Below, one piece after another: positions 1 to 8,010 of a DNA stretch of 55,356 nucleotides. A program made the translations under genes and the position numbers. Within the stretch, counting starts at the first letter, position 1, and the number at the start of each line of letters is the position of its first letter. Origin of the DNA: Mobilicoccus pelagius NBRC 104925 (GTDB lineage: Bacteria; Actinomycetota; Actinomycetes; Actinomycetales; Dermatophilaceae); the NCBI RefSeq assembly GCF_000247995.1, contig NZ_BAFE01000062.1, positions 1 through 55,356 on the forward strand, given 5' to 3'. The notes beneath the pieces are model-generated. The model did no database searches. It saw only the letters and a list, made by a program, of their open reading frames with translations, and was not told where the DNA came from.

Positions 1-46
1 CCGGGACGTCGCGCGTCAGGGATGTCACGGTCTCCGTCGAGGGACC

Positions 47-661
47 TCAGCGGACCTTGCCGTAGCTCGCACCGCGCCAGATCTTCGTGACCTGGACGGG
101 CTTGCCGGAACGCGGCGAGTGGATCATGCGGCCACGGCCGACGTAGATCCCGACGTGGTGGGCGCGCGAGCCGCCGAAGAAGACGAGGTCACCGGGCGCG
201 GGACGCGAGGTCCGCTTCGTCGCCCGGTACTGCGCGCGGGCCGTGCGGGGGAGGTTCTTGCCGGCCTTCTTGTAGACGTACCGCGTGTAGCCCGAGCAGT
301 CGAAACCGCGGGCGGTCGTGCCGCCCCAGCGGTACCGGGTGCCCTTCTGGGTGTGACTGATGAGGTGTGCGCGGCGAGCGGGCGCCATGCGGGCGCGGGC
401 GGTGAGGTGGGAGAGGTGGTTGGCGTTGCGGTCCTTCTGACGCCAGCTCACCCGCGTCGCCCGGCGGGAGTAGGTGTTGGCCGTGTTGACGGCGGCCGTG
501 CGGGCGGCGACGAGGGACGTCGCCGTGGGGTGCGACACCGTCGAGGTGTGCACGACCGAGGCGGTGGTGGCGGGGGATGCCTGGGCCTGCAGGGGGGCGG
601 CGGTGCTGAGGGCAGGCACGGCGATGACGGCGGCGGAGGCCGCGACGAGGAGTCGCTTCAT
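47..661 (-). CDS. Secreted NlpC/P60 cell-wall hydrolase
   Basis: 204-residue predicted secreted peptidoglycan endopeptidase. Residues 1-30 form a signal peptide (positive MKR start, hydrophobic core, Ala-rich end). A linker follows, then a C-terminal NlpC/P60 domain from about residue 105. The catalytic Cys122 lies in the DCSG motif, His169 in HHVGIYVG, and a third polar residue, His181, in MIHSP. Family knowledge: these enzymes cut D-Glu-diamino acid bonds in stem peptides and help cell separation or remodelling. I chose ATG 661 because it begins the signal peptide; longer in-frame starts would place a non-coding-looking Pro/Arg stretch first. The roughly 300-base leader carries a probable c-di-AMP riboswitch, a usual regulator of actinobacterial cell-wall hydrolases. 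Confidence 0.9.
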   Translation of the reverse strand: MKRLLVAASAAVIAVPALSTAAPLQAQASPATTASVVHTSTVSHPTATSLVAARTAAVNTANTYSRRATRVSWRQKDRNANHLSHLTARARMAPARRAHLISHTQKGTRYRWGGTTARGFDCSGYTRYVYKKAGKNLPRTARAQYRATKRTSRPAPGDLVFFGGSRAHHVGIYVGRGRMIHSPRSGKPVQVTKIWRGASYGKVR

Positions 662-679
662 GGTGGTGTCGATGTGTCC

Positions 680-885
680 GGATCCGCCTACGGAAGGTCC
701 GTCTGTCGGGCTGGAGGATTCCGGTCCTCCGCGCGGATGCGCTGCGCCCCGAGCCGCACGCGGCGGCGGGTGTGACGGGTCCCGCTCTCGCCCGCTGCCG
801 TGTTCCCTTCTGCGCGGCGACCCCAGGGGTGGGTCGGTGACCGAGAGGCCACCCCTCGTGGGCGAGATTCGGCGCGAGGGGGAGC
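680..885 (-). ncRNA. Probable ydaO/yuaA c-di-AMP riboswitch
   Basis: Read on the minus strand, the leader of the NlpC/P60 gene contains GCCGAATC (873-866) near its 5' side. CCCGACAG (710-703) and GTAGGCGG (691-684) lie near its 3' side, with several GC-rich arms between. These blocks in this order match my memory of the conserved ydaO/yuaA (c-di-AMP) aptamer, whose 3' part ends in CCCGACAG...ACC...GTAGGCG. The gene that follows, a cell-wall hydrolase, is the classic target in actinobacteria. Boundaries are approximate. A covariance-model search with Rfam RF00379 would settle it. Confidence 0.72.
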
Positions 886-987
886 CTGTTTGCACTCATA
901 GTCTTCGTTCGAATCACGTTTGCGTTACGGATTCGTCACAATTGAGTCCACATCCTGGGATCGCACTGGTCACTCGCCCGAACACAT

Positions 988-1004
988 GTCTCATTATATG
1001 AGAC
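988..1004. promoter_or_regulatory. Inverted-repeat operator candidate upstream of thrE-like gene
   Basis: GTCTCAT-TAT-ATGAGAC is a perfect 7-bp inverted repeat with a 3-nt spacer, in an AT-rich patch of an otherwise GC-rich 540-base divergent intergenic region. The patch includes -10-like hexamers (CATTAT at 992-997), so a repressor bound here would cover the start of a transcript toward the exporter. The regulator is unknown; no regulator gene is adjacent. The rest of 662-1205 holds the riboswitch and, between about 1010 and 1205, nothing I can assign. Confidence 0.5.
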
Positions 1005-1205
1005 TGTTTCTCCAAGAGGGCGATTCGAACCGATCGACCCTCCTTGCACCGACCGCGGAGACCCGCGGCCCCCGTCGTCGCCAACCCTCCCGCGCGGGCC
1101 CCTGCCGTGGGCGACCATGGAGACCGACACACGCACGACCACCCCGGGGATCCCACCCCTCCCGGCGGGCGGACCGCCCCCTCCGAGACACGAAGAACGA
1201 GGCCA

Positions 1206-2498
1206 ATGAGCGACATCGACGCCACCCGCCGACTGCTCGCCTACCTCTCGGCCGCGGCGGTCGCCGGCGGGCAGCCCGTCCACGAGGTCGAGGCCGACAC
1301 CCGGCGCGTGGCCGACCACCTCGGCCACCACGACCTCCAGATCTCCGCCTCCCCCACCGGCGTCACCCTGTCCCTCGGCGGTGGCACCCCGGCGACGTTC
1401 GAGTCGATCAGCGGGCCGCTGCGCCTCGACCAGAGCGCCGAGACCGCCGAGATCCGCACCGGGCTCCTCACCGACGCGATCACCCCGGCCGATGCACTCA
1501 CCCGTCTCTCCCACCTGCGCGCCACCCCGCACCGGTACCCGCGCGGCGGCCTCGAGGTGGGGATGATCTGCGTCGCGTCCGGCATCTCGTTCATCCTCCA
1601 GCCGCTGTGGCCGAGCGTGATCTTCTCGGCCATCGCCGGGCAGGTCACGGCCCAGTTCATCCGCTTCTCCGGGCGGTGGCGTTCCCTCGCCACCCTCACC
1701 CCGTTCCTCGTCGCGTTCCTCATCGCGTTCGCCGCGTTCTCGACCTGGCAGGCGGGGCTCGTCGAGGGTCCGCTGCGGAGCCTCCTCCCCCCGATCGCCG
1801 TGCTCCTGCCCGGCGCGCTCGTCGTCACCGGCCTCTCCGAGCTCGCGGCGGGCGCGATGACGGCGGGCACCGCCCGCCTCGCCTACGGGTCGACCCAGCT
1901 CCTCCTCTTCGCGCTCGGCGTCGCCGGTGCCGCGTGGCTCCTCCGGGTTCCGTCATCCGCGCTCAACAACGAGATCGTCAACGGCATCGGCCCGTGGAGC
2001 CCCGTCGCGGGCGTGCTGCTCCTCACCGTCGGCATCAGCCTCATGGAGTCGGTGCCGCCGCGTCTCGTGCCGTGGGTCGCGCTCATCCTGTCGCTCACCC
2101 TCGCGTTCCAGGTGCTCGGCCAGTCGGTCGTCGGGTCCCCGTGGTTCGGGGCGCTCCTCGGCTCGATGGCGGCGAGCTTCGGTGCCGCGCTCGTCGAGCT
2201 CTACCGGCCCGCGCTGCCTCGTCTCGTCATGTTCCTCCCCAGCTTCTGGCTCCTCGTGCCCGGCTCCCTCGGCCTCGTGTCGGTGACGCAGCTCGGCCTC
2301 GAACCGTCGATGGCGGGCGAGACGATCCTCCAGTCCGCGAGCATCGTGTCGGCCATCGCGCTCGGCCTCTTCGTCGGCACGTCCGCCGCTCGCATCATCG
2401 GCGTCACCCGCACCCGCCGTCTCGACCTCCTCCGACGTCGGCGCCGCACACGGCGAGGCGTCGCGGGCTCGACGGGCTCGACGGCGATCGGGGGATGA
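1206..2498 (+). CDS. ThrE-family threonine/serine exporter
   Basis: 430-residue membrane protein of the ThrE (DUF1212) family. The N-terminal half (about residues 5-240) carries a soluble segment followed by hydrophobic helices (GMICVASGISFIL, LATLTPFLVAFLIAFAAF, LPPIAVLLPGALVVTG). The second half (about 270-410) is the ThrE_2 part with further helices. Family knowledge: ThrE of Corynebacterium exports threonine and serine using the proton gradient. ATG 1206 is chosen because MSDIDATRRLL begins the conserved domain; the ribosome site is weak (GAACGAGG). The stop overlaps the alternative NUDIX start (ATGA at 2495-2498), so the two genes are probably co-transcribed. The substrate is inferred from the family only. 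Confidence 0.85.
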   Translation: MSDIDATRRLLAYLSAAAVAGGQPVHEVEADTRRVADHLGHHDLQISASPTGVTLSLGGGTPATFESISGPLRLDQSAETAEIRTGLLTDAITPADALTRLSHLRATPHRYPRGGLEVGMICVASGISFILQPLWPSVIFSAIAGQVTAQFIRFSGRWRSLATLTPFLVAFLIAFAAFSTWQAGLVEGPLRSLLPPIAVLLPGALVVTGLSELAAGAMTAGTARLAYGSTQLLLFALGVAGAAWLLRVPSSALNNEIVNGIGPWSPVAGVLLLTVGISLMESVPPRLVPWVALILSLTLAFQVLGQSVVGSPWFGALLGSMAASFGAALVELYRPALPRLVMFLPSFWLLVPGSLGLVSVTQLGLEPSMAGETILQSASIVSAIALGLFVGTSAARIIGVTRTRRLDLLRRRRRTRRGVAGSTGSTAIGG

Positions 2499-2542
2499 TG
2501 GGATCCGGCCGCGGATCCGCCGCGACGAGGAGGGAGAGGACC

Positions 2543-3190
2543 GTGGACGAGCCCCCGGAGTGGTTGGGCCGCGTGCGTCCCGCGCTCGAGGCGAACCTGC
2601 CCGACTGGTTCGCCGAGTTCGTGCCGCCGCCCCACCCCCGACGTCGCTCCGCGGTGCTCATGACGTTCGCCGAGGGTGACGACGGCAGCGACGTCATCCT
2701 CACCGAGCGGGCGTCGACGCTCCGCTCGCACGCCGCCCAGGTGAGCTTTCCGGGCGGTCACGTCGAACCGGAGGACGACGGTGCCGTGGCCGCCGCGCTG
2801 CGGGAGGCGCAGGAGGAGGTCGGCCTCGACCCGGCTTCCGTCGAGATCGTCGACGAACTGCCGCCGCTGTTCATGCATCCGAGCCAGAACGCCGTGACGC
2901 CGGTGCTCGCCTGGTGGCGCGCCCCGCATCCCATCGGGGTCGTCGATTCCGGTGAGGTCGCCCGTGTCGTGCGGGCCGATGTCGACGAGCTCCTCGACCC
3001 GGCCAACCGGTTCACGGTGCGTCTCGACACGTACTCCGGCCCCGGTTTCGAGGTCGACGGGCTCTTCGTGTGGGGATTCACCGCGACGCTGCTCAGTCAC
3101 GTCTTCGAGCTCGGCGGCATCGCCCGGCCGTGGGACACGAGCCGGCAACGCCCCCTCCCCCACCGCCTCCTGCGGACCTACCGGCGGTAG
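2543..3190 (+). CDS. NUDIX hydrolase (CoA pyrophosphatase-like)
   Basis: 215-residue NUDIX hydrolase. The Nudix box is complete: GGHVEPEDDG...REAQEEVGLD around residues 70-93. It is preceded by the S-F-P-G-G pattern and an N-terminal region resembling the CoA diphosphatase (NudL/YeaB) group. The family cleaves nucleoside diphosphates linked to another moiety, and members with this layout often act on CoA and its derivatives. GTG 2543 is preferred because an excellent ribosome site (AGGAGG at 2528-2533) lies 9 bases upstream. The alternative ATG 2495 would overlap the exporter stop and add 16 residues. Coupling to the upstream exporter is likely. Confidence 0.83.
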   Translation: MDEPPEWLGRVRPALEANLPDWFAEFVPPPHPRRRSAVLMTFAEGDDGSDVILTERASTLRSHAAQVSFPGGHVEPEDDGAVAAALREAQEEVGLDPASVEIVDELPPLFMHPSQNAVTPVLAWWRAPHPIGVVDSGEVARVVRADVDELLDPANRFTVRLDTYSGPGFEVDGLFVWGFTATLLSHVFELGGIARPWDTSRQRPLPHRLLRTYRR

Positions 3191-3244
3191 CCCTCGATGC
3201 TGGACGCCCGGGGCCACTGCCGGGTGTCGTCGACCTGCAGCGGG

Positions 3245-3850
3245 TCAGGACGGCCGGCCACCGGGGTGCCACAGCTGCGGCTGCGGCGGGCAGCCGCGCG
3301 GTGTCGGCGCCTCACCGATGCGGCGGAAGCCCTTGCGCTCGTAGAGGCGGGCGCTGTCGGGCGTCGACGCCTCGCAGTAGCTCGGCACCCCACCCGCCCG
3401 GGCGAGCGCGTGATCGAGCAGGATGCCGCCCACGCCGCGGCCCGGCATCCGCACGCCGATCGCGTAGAGGTACCAGTGCGGAGGGCGCGGATGCACCCGG
3501 TCGGTGCGCCACGCGTACGACGCCGCCGGCAGCACCCGCCACCCCAGGGCGGGCACGAGATCGACGGCGAGCGCGCCGAATTCGCCGAGGCGGAGGTCGT
3601 TCTCGCCCGGTCGTGACCAGGCCGCCGCACCGACGACCCGCCCGTCGCGTACTGCCAGGTCGACGATCCCCCGCGGCACGTAGTGGTGACGCAGGAGGCT
3701 CGTGAACACCGTGCGAAGGGCCCCGCGGGCGTTCCGCGGCCGCCCCAACGCGGCCACGGAGAGCTCGTCGCTCGCGAACGCCTCCGCGAGCACCTCCGCC
3801 GCCTCGCTCACGTCGTCGGGTCCGGCCGCACGCACACTGATCTCAGCCAC
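3245..3850 (-). CDS. GNAT-family N-acetyltransferase
   Basis: 201-residue acetyltransferase of the GNAT fold. The acetyl-CoA binding region is visible around residues 130-150 (YAIGVRMPGRGVGGILL, a Gx(R/G)xGxG/A-type loop), followed by the typical late strand and R-L-Y-E-R-K-G-F motif near 165-175. The N-terminal section (VRAAGPDDVSEAAEVLAEAF) is also standard. The substrate cannot be told. The start is GTG at 3850; no strong ribosome site precedes it. It converges with the NUDIX gene (54-base gap) and diverges from the polymerase gene. Confidence 0.8.
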   Translation of the reverse strand: MAEISVRAAGPDDVSEAAEVLAEAFASDELSVAALGRPRNARGALRTVFTSLLRHHYVPRGIVDLAVRDGRVVGAAAWSRPGENDLRLGEFGALAVDLVPALGWRVLPAASYAWRTDRVHPRPPHWYLYAIGVRMPGRGVGGILLDHALARAGGVPSYCEASTPDSARLYERKGFRRIGEAPTPRGCPPQPQLWHPGGRPS

Positions 3851-3990
3851 ACTCGTGACATCGGCCGCCGGCCGCGGATCTTTCGCCCTTTCGGTCGATC
3901 GACACGGACGATCGGTTCACGGACACATCCGGGACACACGGTTTCTCGCGCCGGGTCGTGGGGTCGGGGCGGTGCCGCTACCGTCGGCAC

Positions 3991-4944
3991 ATGGCGGGTG
4001 CAGCGGAGCAGATCGACGTCGGCGGACGCCAGGTGCGCCTGAGCAGCCCGGACCGCGCATACTTCCCCGAGCTCGGGCTCACCAAGCGGGACGTCCTCGA
4101 CTACTACCTGGCCGTCGGCGACGGCATCGTCCGTGCACTGCGGGAGCGGCCGTGCATGCTGCACCGCTACCCCAAGGGGCTGGCGGGCGACAAGGTGCAC
4201 CAGAAGCGCGTCCCCTCGGGTGCGCCCGACTGGGTCGAGACCGTCCGCGTGCGGTTCCCGCGGTTCGACCGCACCGCCGACGAGCTGTGCGTCACCGAGC
4301 TCGCCCACGTCGCGTGGGCCGTGCAGATGTCGACGGTCGAGTTCCACCCGTGGAACAGCCGCCGCGCCGACGTCGAGAGGCCCGACGAGTGGCGCATCGA
4401 CCTCGACCCGGGCGGGGAGTGCGACTGGGCGCGGGTGCGGCGCGTCGCCGGCGCCACCCGCGAGGTCCTCGACGAGCTCGGCGCCGTCGGCTACCCCAAG
4501 ACCTCCGGCGGGCACGGCCTGCACGTCTACGTGCGGATCCACCCCGAGCACGGGTTCGACGACGTCCGCCGGGCGGCGCTCGCGTTCGCCCGTGAGGTCG
4601 AGCGTCGGGCGCCGCAGGACGTGACGACGACGTGGTGGCGCAAGGACCGCGACCCCGCGGCCGTGTTCGTCGACTACAACCAGAACGCCCGCGACCACAC
4701 GATCGCGGCGGCGTACTCGATCCGCGGCACCGCCCGCGCGACCGTGTCGGCGCCGGTGGCGTGGGACGAGATCGACGCGTGCGAGCCGGACGACTTCACC
4801 GTGCTCACCATGCCCGCCCGGTACGCCGAGCTGGGCGACCTGCACGAACGCATCGACGACACCCCGTTCGACCTGGCGTCCCTGCTCGAGTGGGCCGACC
4901 GCGACGACGCCGCCGGACTGGAGGTCCCCGCCGAGGACGCCTGA
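3991..4944 (+). CDS. LigD-type NHEJ polymerase/primase domain protein
   Basis: 317-residue stand-alone polymerase domain of the bacterial non-homologous end-joining LigD family (archaeo-eukaryotic primase fold). The metal-binding aspartates are seen as D137 and D139 in RIDLDPGG and D228 in VFVDYNQN, close to the numbering known for the Mycobacterium tuberculosis PolDom. The SGGHGLHVYV strand motif follows the first pair. The family adds nucleotides during Ku-dependent double-strand break repair. No Ku, ligase or phosphoesterase gene is in the window, so partners must be elsewhere. ATG 3991 lies exactly 6 bases after a TACCGT -10-like hexamer (3979-3984) with no ribosome site, suggesting a leaderless mRNA. 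Confidence 0.88.
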   Translation: MAGAAEQIDVGGRQVRLSSPDRAYFPELGLTKRDVLDYYLAVGDGIVRALRERPCMLHRYPKGLAGDKVHQKRVPSGAPDWVETVRVRFPRFDRTADELCVTELAHVAWAVQMSTVEFHPWNSRRADVERPDEWRIDLDPGGECDWARVRRVAGATREVLDELGAVGYPKTSGGHGLHVYVRIHPEHGFDDVRRAALAFAREVERRAPQDVTTTWWRKDRDPAAVFVDYNQNARDHTIAAAYSIRGTARATVSAPVAWDEIDACEPDDFTVLTMPARYAELGDLHERIDDTPFDLASLLEWADRDDAAGLEVPAEDA

Positions 4945-4983
4945 CGCGGGCCGGGCGCGAGTTCGGAGGCAGACGGGCGCGCG

Positions 4984-5856
4984 TCAGGCGTGGGCGTCGG
5001 TGTCGGCGTCTGCGCGGCCGCGTGCGGTGCGGCGTCCGGCCGTGGCGGTCGCGGTGAGGACGGCGAGCGTGCCCAGGCCGGCGGCGACGGCCGTGGGGAT
5101 CGAGCGCGGGTCGCCCGAGGTGCGGCCGACGGCGATCCACGCGAGGCCCCACGCGACGGCGAGGCCGATGCTCCAGCGGGCCGCGGTCGACATTGCGCCG
5201 ACCCAGCGGGTGAGCGCCACCCCGACGAGTGCGGCCACGGCCACCACGACGACGGCCAGCGCGTCGGCCACCGGCGCGCCCGGTCGGACGCGGTACGCGG
5301 CCAGGGCCGCGGCGACGTTGGCGCAGGTGGCGACGCACACCCAGCCCAGGTAGGCGCCCAGCGTGCCGTCGGTGATCACCGCGTCGACGTTCCCCGACGC
5401 CGGGTGCCGGAGCAGGCGCGCGACGGCGGCGACCAGCACGGCGAGCATCGCAACGATGACGAGCACGCTGAACGCGATCCAGTCGACCTGCGTGACGAGC
5501 AGCCACCCCGCGTTGAGCAGCATGGACGCGGCCACGAGCCGGCCCACCGCCCGGTGCCGCGGCGCCGCTGCCTGTCCGGGCAGCCACTGCCACACCGTGT
5601 AGGCGAACAGACCCAGGTAGATCATCGACCAGATCGAGAAGGCGGGTCCGGCGGGCGCGATGTGCGTCGCCGCGGACGAGAGCGAGCCGCCGGAGGACTC
5701 GGCGACGCGTCGGCCGATGACCCCCGTGCCGACGAGCGTGCCGAACACGCAGGCCACCTCCGCGAGCGTCACCCCCACCTGGCGGACGCGGTCGGCGGTG
5801 GTGGGTCGGGCGTCGATCACGGTGCCCTCCAGAGGGTTCGGGGTCGTCAGCATCAT
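4984..5856 (-). CDS. TspO/MBR-like multi-spanning membrane protein
   Basis: About 290-residue membrane protein related to the tryptophan-rich sensory (TspO/MBR) group. The segment GPAFSIWSMIYLGLFAYTVWQ near residues 67-87 is the recognisable signature. Eight or nine hydrophobic helices are visible, more than the five of classical 160-residue TspO, so it is a larger relative, and porphyrin binding should not be assumed. Two adjacent ATGs (5856 and 5853) can start it. Upstream in-frame codons run into the operator region of the divergent gene, so I do not extend further. Its promoter region is shared with the membrane protein/regulator pair on the other strand. Confidence 0.72.
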   Translation of the reverse strand: MMLTTPNPLEGTVIDARPTTADRVRQVGVTLAEVACVFGTLVGTGVIGRRVAESSGGSLSSAATHIAPAGPAFSIWSMIYLGLFAYTVWQWLPGQAAAPRHRAVGRLVAASMLLNAGWLLVTQVDWIAFSVLVIVAMLAVLVAAVARLLRHPASGNVDAVITDGTLGAYLGWVCVATCANVAAALAAYRVRPGAPVADALAVVVVAVAALVGVALTRWVGAMSTAARWSIGLAVAWGLAWIAVGRTSGDPRSIPTAVAAGLGTLAVLTATATAGRRTARGRADADTDAHA

Positions 5857-5923
5857 GCCTGCCGGGGGCGGCGCGGTCGGCGTGCGGGTTCGCCGCGGGC
5901 GTGGCCCGGTCGCGATGCATCGA

Positions 5924-5972
5924 TTTCCATTGCGGAAACGGAAAATCATCTGTACTGTTTCCGACATGGAAA
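5924..5972 (+). promoter_or_regulatory. Promoter with paired TTTCC-N5-GGAAA operators
   Basis: Two identical-layout inverted repeats, TTTCC-ATTGC-GGAAA (5924-5938) and TTTCC-GACAT-GGAAA (5958-5972), are centred 34 bp apart. Between them CGGAAA (5939-5944) and TTTCCG (5958-5963) form a third pairing. A promoter fits inside: -35 TTGCGG (5930-5935), 17 bp, -10 TACTGT (5953-5958). Its predicted start is at about 5965, immediately before ATG 5966. The second box covers the start codon. A repressor on these boxes would block both initiation and the 5' end of a leaderless mRNA. The winged-helix protein encoded two genes on is the obvious candidate (inference). Confidence 0.6.
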
Positions 5973-6460
5973 ATCACTGGACCTCGCAGGCCTACGACCC
6001 CGCCCAGGCGCTCGCCGACGCGGGCACCTCGCGGCAGGCGGCGGCGGACCGCCTGGTCACGCCGCCGTGGTACCACCCGGTGCTCGGCGCGAACCTCGCC
6101 GTACTCGTGCTCGCGGCTGCGCTGCCCCTGCCCACGGTGACGCTCGTCCTCGTCGCCCTCGGGAGCATGCTCGTCTCGGCCGCCCTCATCCACCGCTACC
6201 AGCGGCTCACCGGAGTGTGGATCGGCCCCGCCCAGGCCGGGCCGCGCTCCCGCCTTCTGTGGGCGCTGTACGCCCTGGCCATCGCCGCGGCGATGGCGGT
6301 GGCGATCCTCGTCCGCGCGCAGCAGCTGCCCGTCGGGTGGGCGTGGGTCGCGGCGGCCGTCTCCGCGGTCGGCACCGTCGTGCTGGGGCGGCGCATCGAC
6401 GCGACCCTGCGCGACGAGATCCGCGGGGGCCGGGCCGCGGCGCCGGAGGCCCGTCGATGA
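5966..6460 (+). CDS. Small membrane protein of unknown function, paired with a regulator
   Basis: 164-residue protein with a hydrophilic N-terminal 35 residues, then four hydrophobic segments: about 40-58, 60-75, 97-115 and 122-140. They are separated by short loops (HRYQRLTGVWIGPAQAGPRSR). It ends in a basic tail. I recognise no named family; it resembles the small membrane proteins commonly encoded just upstream of a winged-helix repressor in actinobacteria. ATG 5966 is taken because the promoter's predicted start falls on it and the coding frame begins there. Its stop overlaps the regulator start (ATGA, 6457-6460), so the two are translationally coupled. Confidence 0.75.
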   Translation: MENHWTSQAYDPAQALADAGTSRQAAADRLVTPPWYHPVLGANLAVLVLAAALPLPTVTLVLVALGSMLVSAALIHRYQRLTGVWIGPAQAGPRSRLLWALYALAIAAAMAVAILVRAQQLPVGWAWVAAAVSAVGTVVLGRRIDATLRDEIRGGRAAAPEARR

Positions 6461-6771
6461 CCGCCCCCGCATTCGACGAGACGATCCACGCGCCGCTGCG
6501 GCTCAAGGCGTGCGTGCAGCTCTCGACCGTGCAGCAGATGGCGTTCTCGGCCCTGCGGGACGACCTTCGAGTCGCCGATTCGGTGCTGTCCAAGCACCTC
6601 AAGACGCTCGCCGAGGCGGGTTACGTCACGCTCGACCGGCCCACCGGCCAGGGCGGACGCCCCCGGACCTGGGTCTCGCTGACCAAGGAGGGGCGCCGTG
6701 CCCTCGCCGGCCACCTGGCCGCGCTGGAGGAGATGGTCACCGCCACCCGCGCCGCTCCTCCGGTCACCTGA
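6457..6771 (+). CDS. Winged-helix transcriptional regulator
   Basis: 104-residue single-domain winged-helix protein. Residues about 15-60 give the helix-turn-helix (VQQMAFSALRDDLRVADSVLSKHLKTLAEAGYV). Residues 62-80 form the wing (DRPTGQGGRPRTWVSLTKEG), and the last helix would dimerise. This is the small MarR/ArsR-like type (HTH_34-like), with no cysteines or obvious ligand pocket. It overlaps the upstream membrane protein by 4 bases. The inverted repeats at 5924-5972 lie over the shared promoter and are likely its own operators, making the pair self-regulated (inference). Confidence 0.85.
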   Translation: MTAPAFDETIHAPLRLKACVQLSTVQQMAFSALRDDLRVADSVLSKHLKTLAEAGYVTLDRPTGQGGRPRTWVSLTKEGRRALAGHLAALEEMVTATRAAPPVT

Positions 6772-6783
6772 GCACCGGCACCA

Positions 6784-6818
6784 CGTCGTCCACCACCCCG
6801 ACGGGGTGGTGGACGACG
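6784..6818. terminator. Bidirectional hairpin terminator
   Basis: A perfect 16-bp stem (6784-6799 with 6803-6818) closes a 3-base loop. It lies between the convergent regulator (ends 6771) and alcohol dehydrogenase (ends 6835). No T-run follows, as usual for actinobacterial terminators. Confidence 0.8.
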
Positions 6819-6834
6819 GACGTGCGGATCGACG

Positions 6835-7872
6835 TCAGAGGGTGCTGGTGTCGATGACGAACCGATAGCGGACGTCGGAGTGGAGGACGCGGTCGTAGGC
6901 CTCGTTCACCTCGTCGGCGGAGATGACCTCGACCTCGGCGCCGATGCCGTGCTCGCCGCAGAAATCGAGCATCTCCTGCGTCTCGGCGATGGAGCCGATC
7001 ATCGACCCCGACAGGGAGCGACGCTGCCCGACGAGGGCGCCCGCGGGCACCTCCATCGGGTGCTCCGGCAGGCCGAGCTCCACCATGGCGCCGTCGGTGC
7101 GCAGCAGTGACAGGTACGCCTTGAGGTCCAGGTTGGCCGAGACCGTGTTGAGGATGAGGTCGAACGCGCCACGCAGATCGGTGAACGTCGTCTCGTCGGA
7201 GGTGGCGTAGTAGTGGTCGGCACCCAGGCGCTCGCCGTCCTCCTTCTTCTTGAGCGACTGGCTGAGCACGGTCACCTCGGCGCCCATCGCATGCGCGAGC
7301 TTGACGGCCATGTGGCCGAGCCCGCCCAGGCCGATGACGGCGACCTTCTTGCCCGGGCCCGCGTTCCAGTGGCGCAGCGGCGAGAACGTCGTCACGCCGG
7401 CGCACAGCAGCGGGGCTGCCTCGTCGAGGGGGAGGCTCTCGGGGATGTGCAGCACGTAGCGGGCGTCGGCGACGATCTGCTCGCTGTAGCCGCCCGCGGT
7501 GGGCAACCCGTCACGGCCGATGGAGTTGTACGTGCCGGTGTTCCCGTTGAGGCAGTAGTTGTCGAGGCCCGCCTCACAGTTCTCGCACTCGCGGCAGGAG
7601 TCGACGAAGCAGCCGATGCCCGCGTGGTCGCCGACCTTGAAGTCGGTGACGTTCTCGCCGACCTCCTCGACGACCCCCGCGATCTCGTGGCCGACGACGA
7701 TCGGGTAGTTCACCGTGCCCCACTCGGCGCGCACGGTATGGATGTCGGAGTGGCAGATGCCCGCGAACTTGATGGCGATGCGCACCTCGTCCGGGCCGAC
7801 GTCGCGACGCTCGATCGTGGTGGGCTCGAGCGGCCCGTCGGGACCGACGGCGGCGATGGCCTTGACCTGCAT
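6835..7872 (-). CDS. Zinc-dependent NAD(P) alcohol dehydrogenase
   Basis: 345-residue medium-chain dehydrogenase/reductase, closest by motifs to the cinnamyl-alcohol/YahK-AdhA type aldehyde reductases. Catalytic zinc ligands are Cys40 (GICHSD) and His62-Glu63 (GHEIAG). The structural zinc site has Cys93, Cys96, Cys99 and Cys107. The nucleotide-binding loop [15 protein letters not shown] sits near 175-189. It interconverts alcohols and aldehydes in the cytoplasm. ATG 7872 has a good ribosome site (GAGGGAG, 7 bases upstream). It is divergent from the MFS gene, and the inverted repeat at 7980-8003 could affect both. Confidence 0.9.
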   Translation of the reverse strand: MQVKAIAAVGPDGPLEPTTIERRDVGPDEVRIAIKFAGICHSDIHTVRAEWGTVNYPIVVGHEIAGVVEEVGENVTDFKVGDHAGIGCFVDSCRECENCEAGLDNYCLNGNTGTYNSIGRDGLPTAGGYSEQIVADARYVLHIPESLPLDEAAPLLCAGVTTFSPLRHWNAGPGKKVAVIGLGGLGHMAVKLAHAMGAEVTVLSQSLKKKEDGERLGADHYYATSDETTFTDLRGAFDLILNTVSANLDLKAYLSLLRTDGAMVELGLPEHPMEVPAGALVGQRRSLSGSMIGSIAETQEMLDFCGEHGIGAEVEVISADEVNEAYDRVLHSDVRYRFVIDTSTL

Positions 7873-7979
7873 GAGAACTCCCTCAGGGTTGGGGTGTGGC
7901 TCGGGGCTCGGCGGTCGCCGCCTCGCCCCATGACGACAACTGCCGGAGCCGCGTCCGCATTCCTGCGGCGGCCCCTGGC

Positions 7980-8003
7980 AAGTATCTCGACATCAAGATA
8001 CTT
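7980..8003. promoter_or_regulatory. MarR-type inverted-repeat operator
   Basis: AAGTATCT (7980-7987) and AGATACTT (7996-8003) are exact inverted repeats separated by 8 bases. The inside, TCTCGACATCAAGA, is an imperfect palindrome of the TCTTGA/TCAAGA type bound by MarR-family repressors. The right arm contains GATACT (7997-8002), a plausible -10 lying 8 bases before the MFS ATG at 8011. No MarR gene is adjacent, so the regulator would act in trans. Confidence 0.62.
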
Positions 8004-8010
8004 TGGGTCC

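Noticed and set aside
920-2542. Upstream part of the long plus-strand frame that ends as the NUDIX gene
   Set aside because: Before 2543 it lies out of frame over the ThrE-like gene and is Arg/Pro-rich; the strong ribosome site marks the true NUDIX start.
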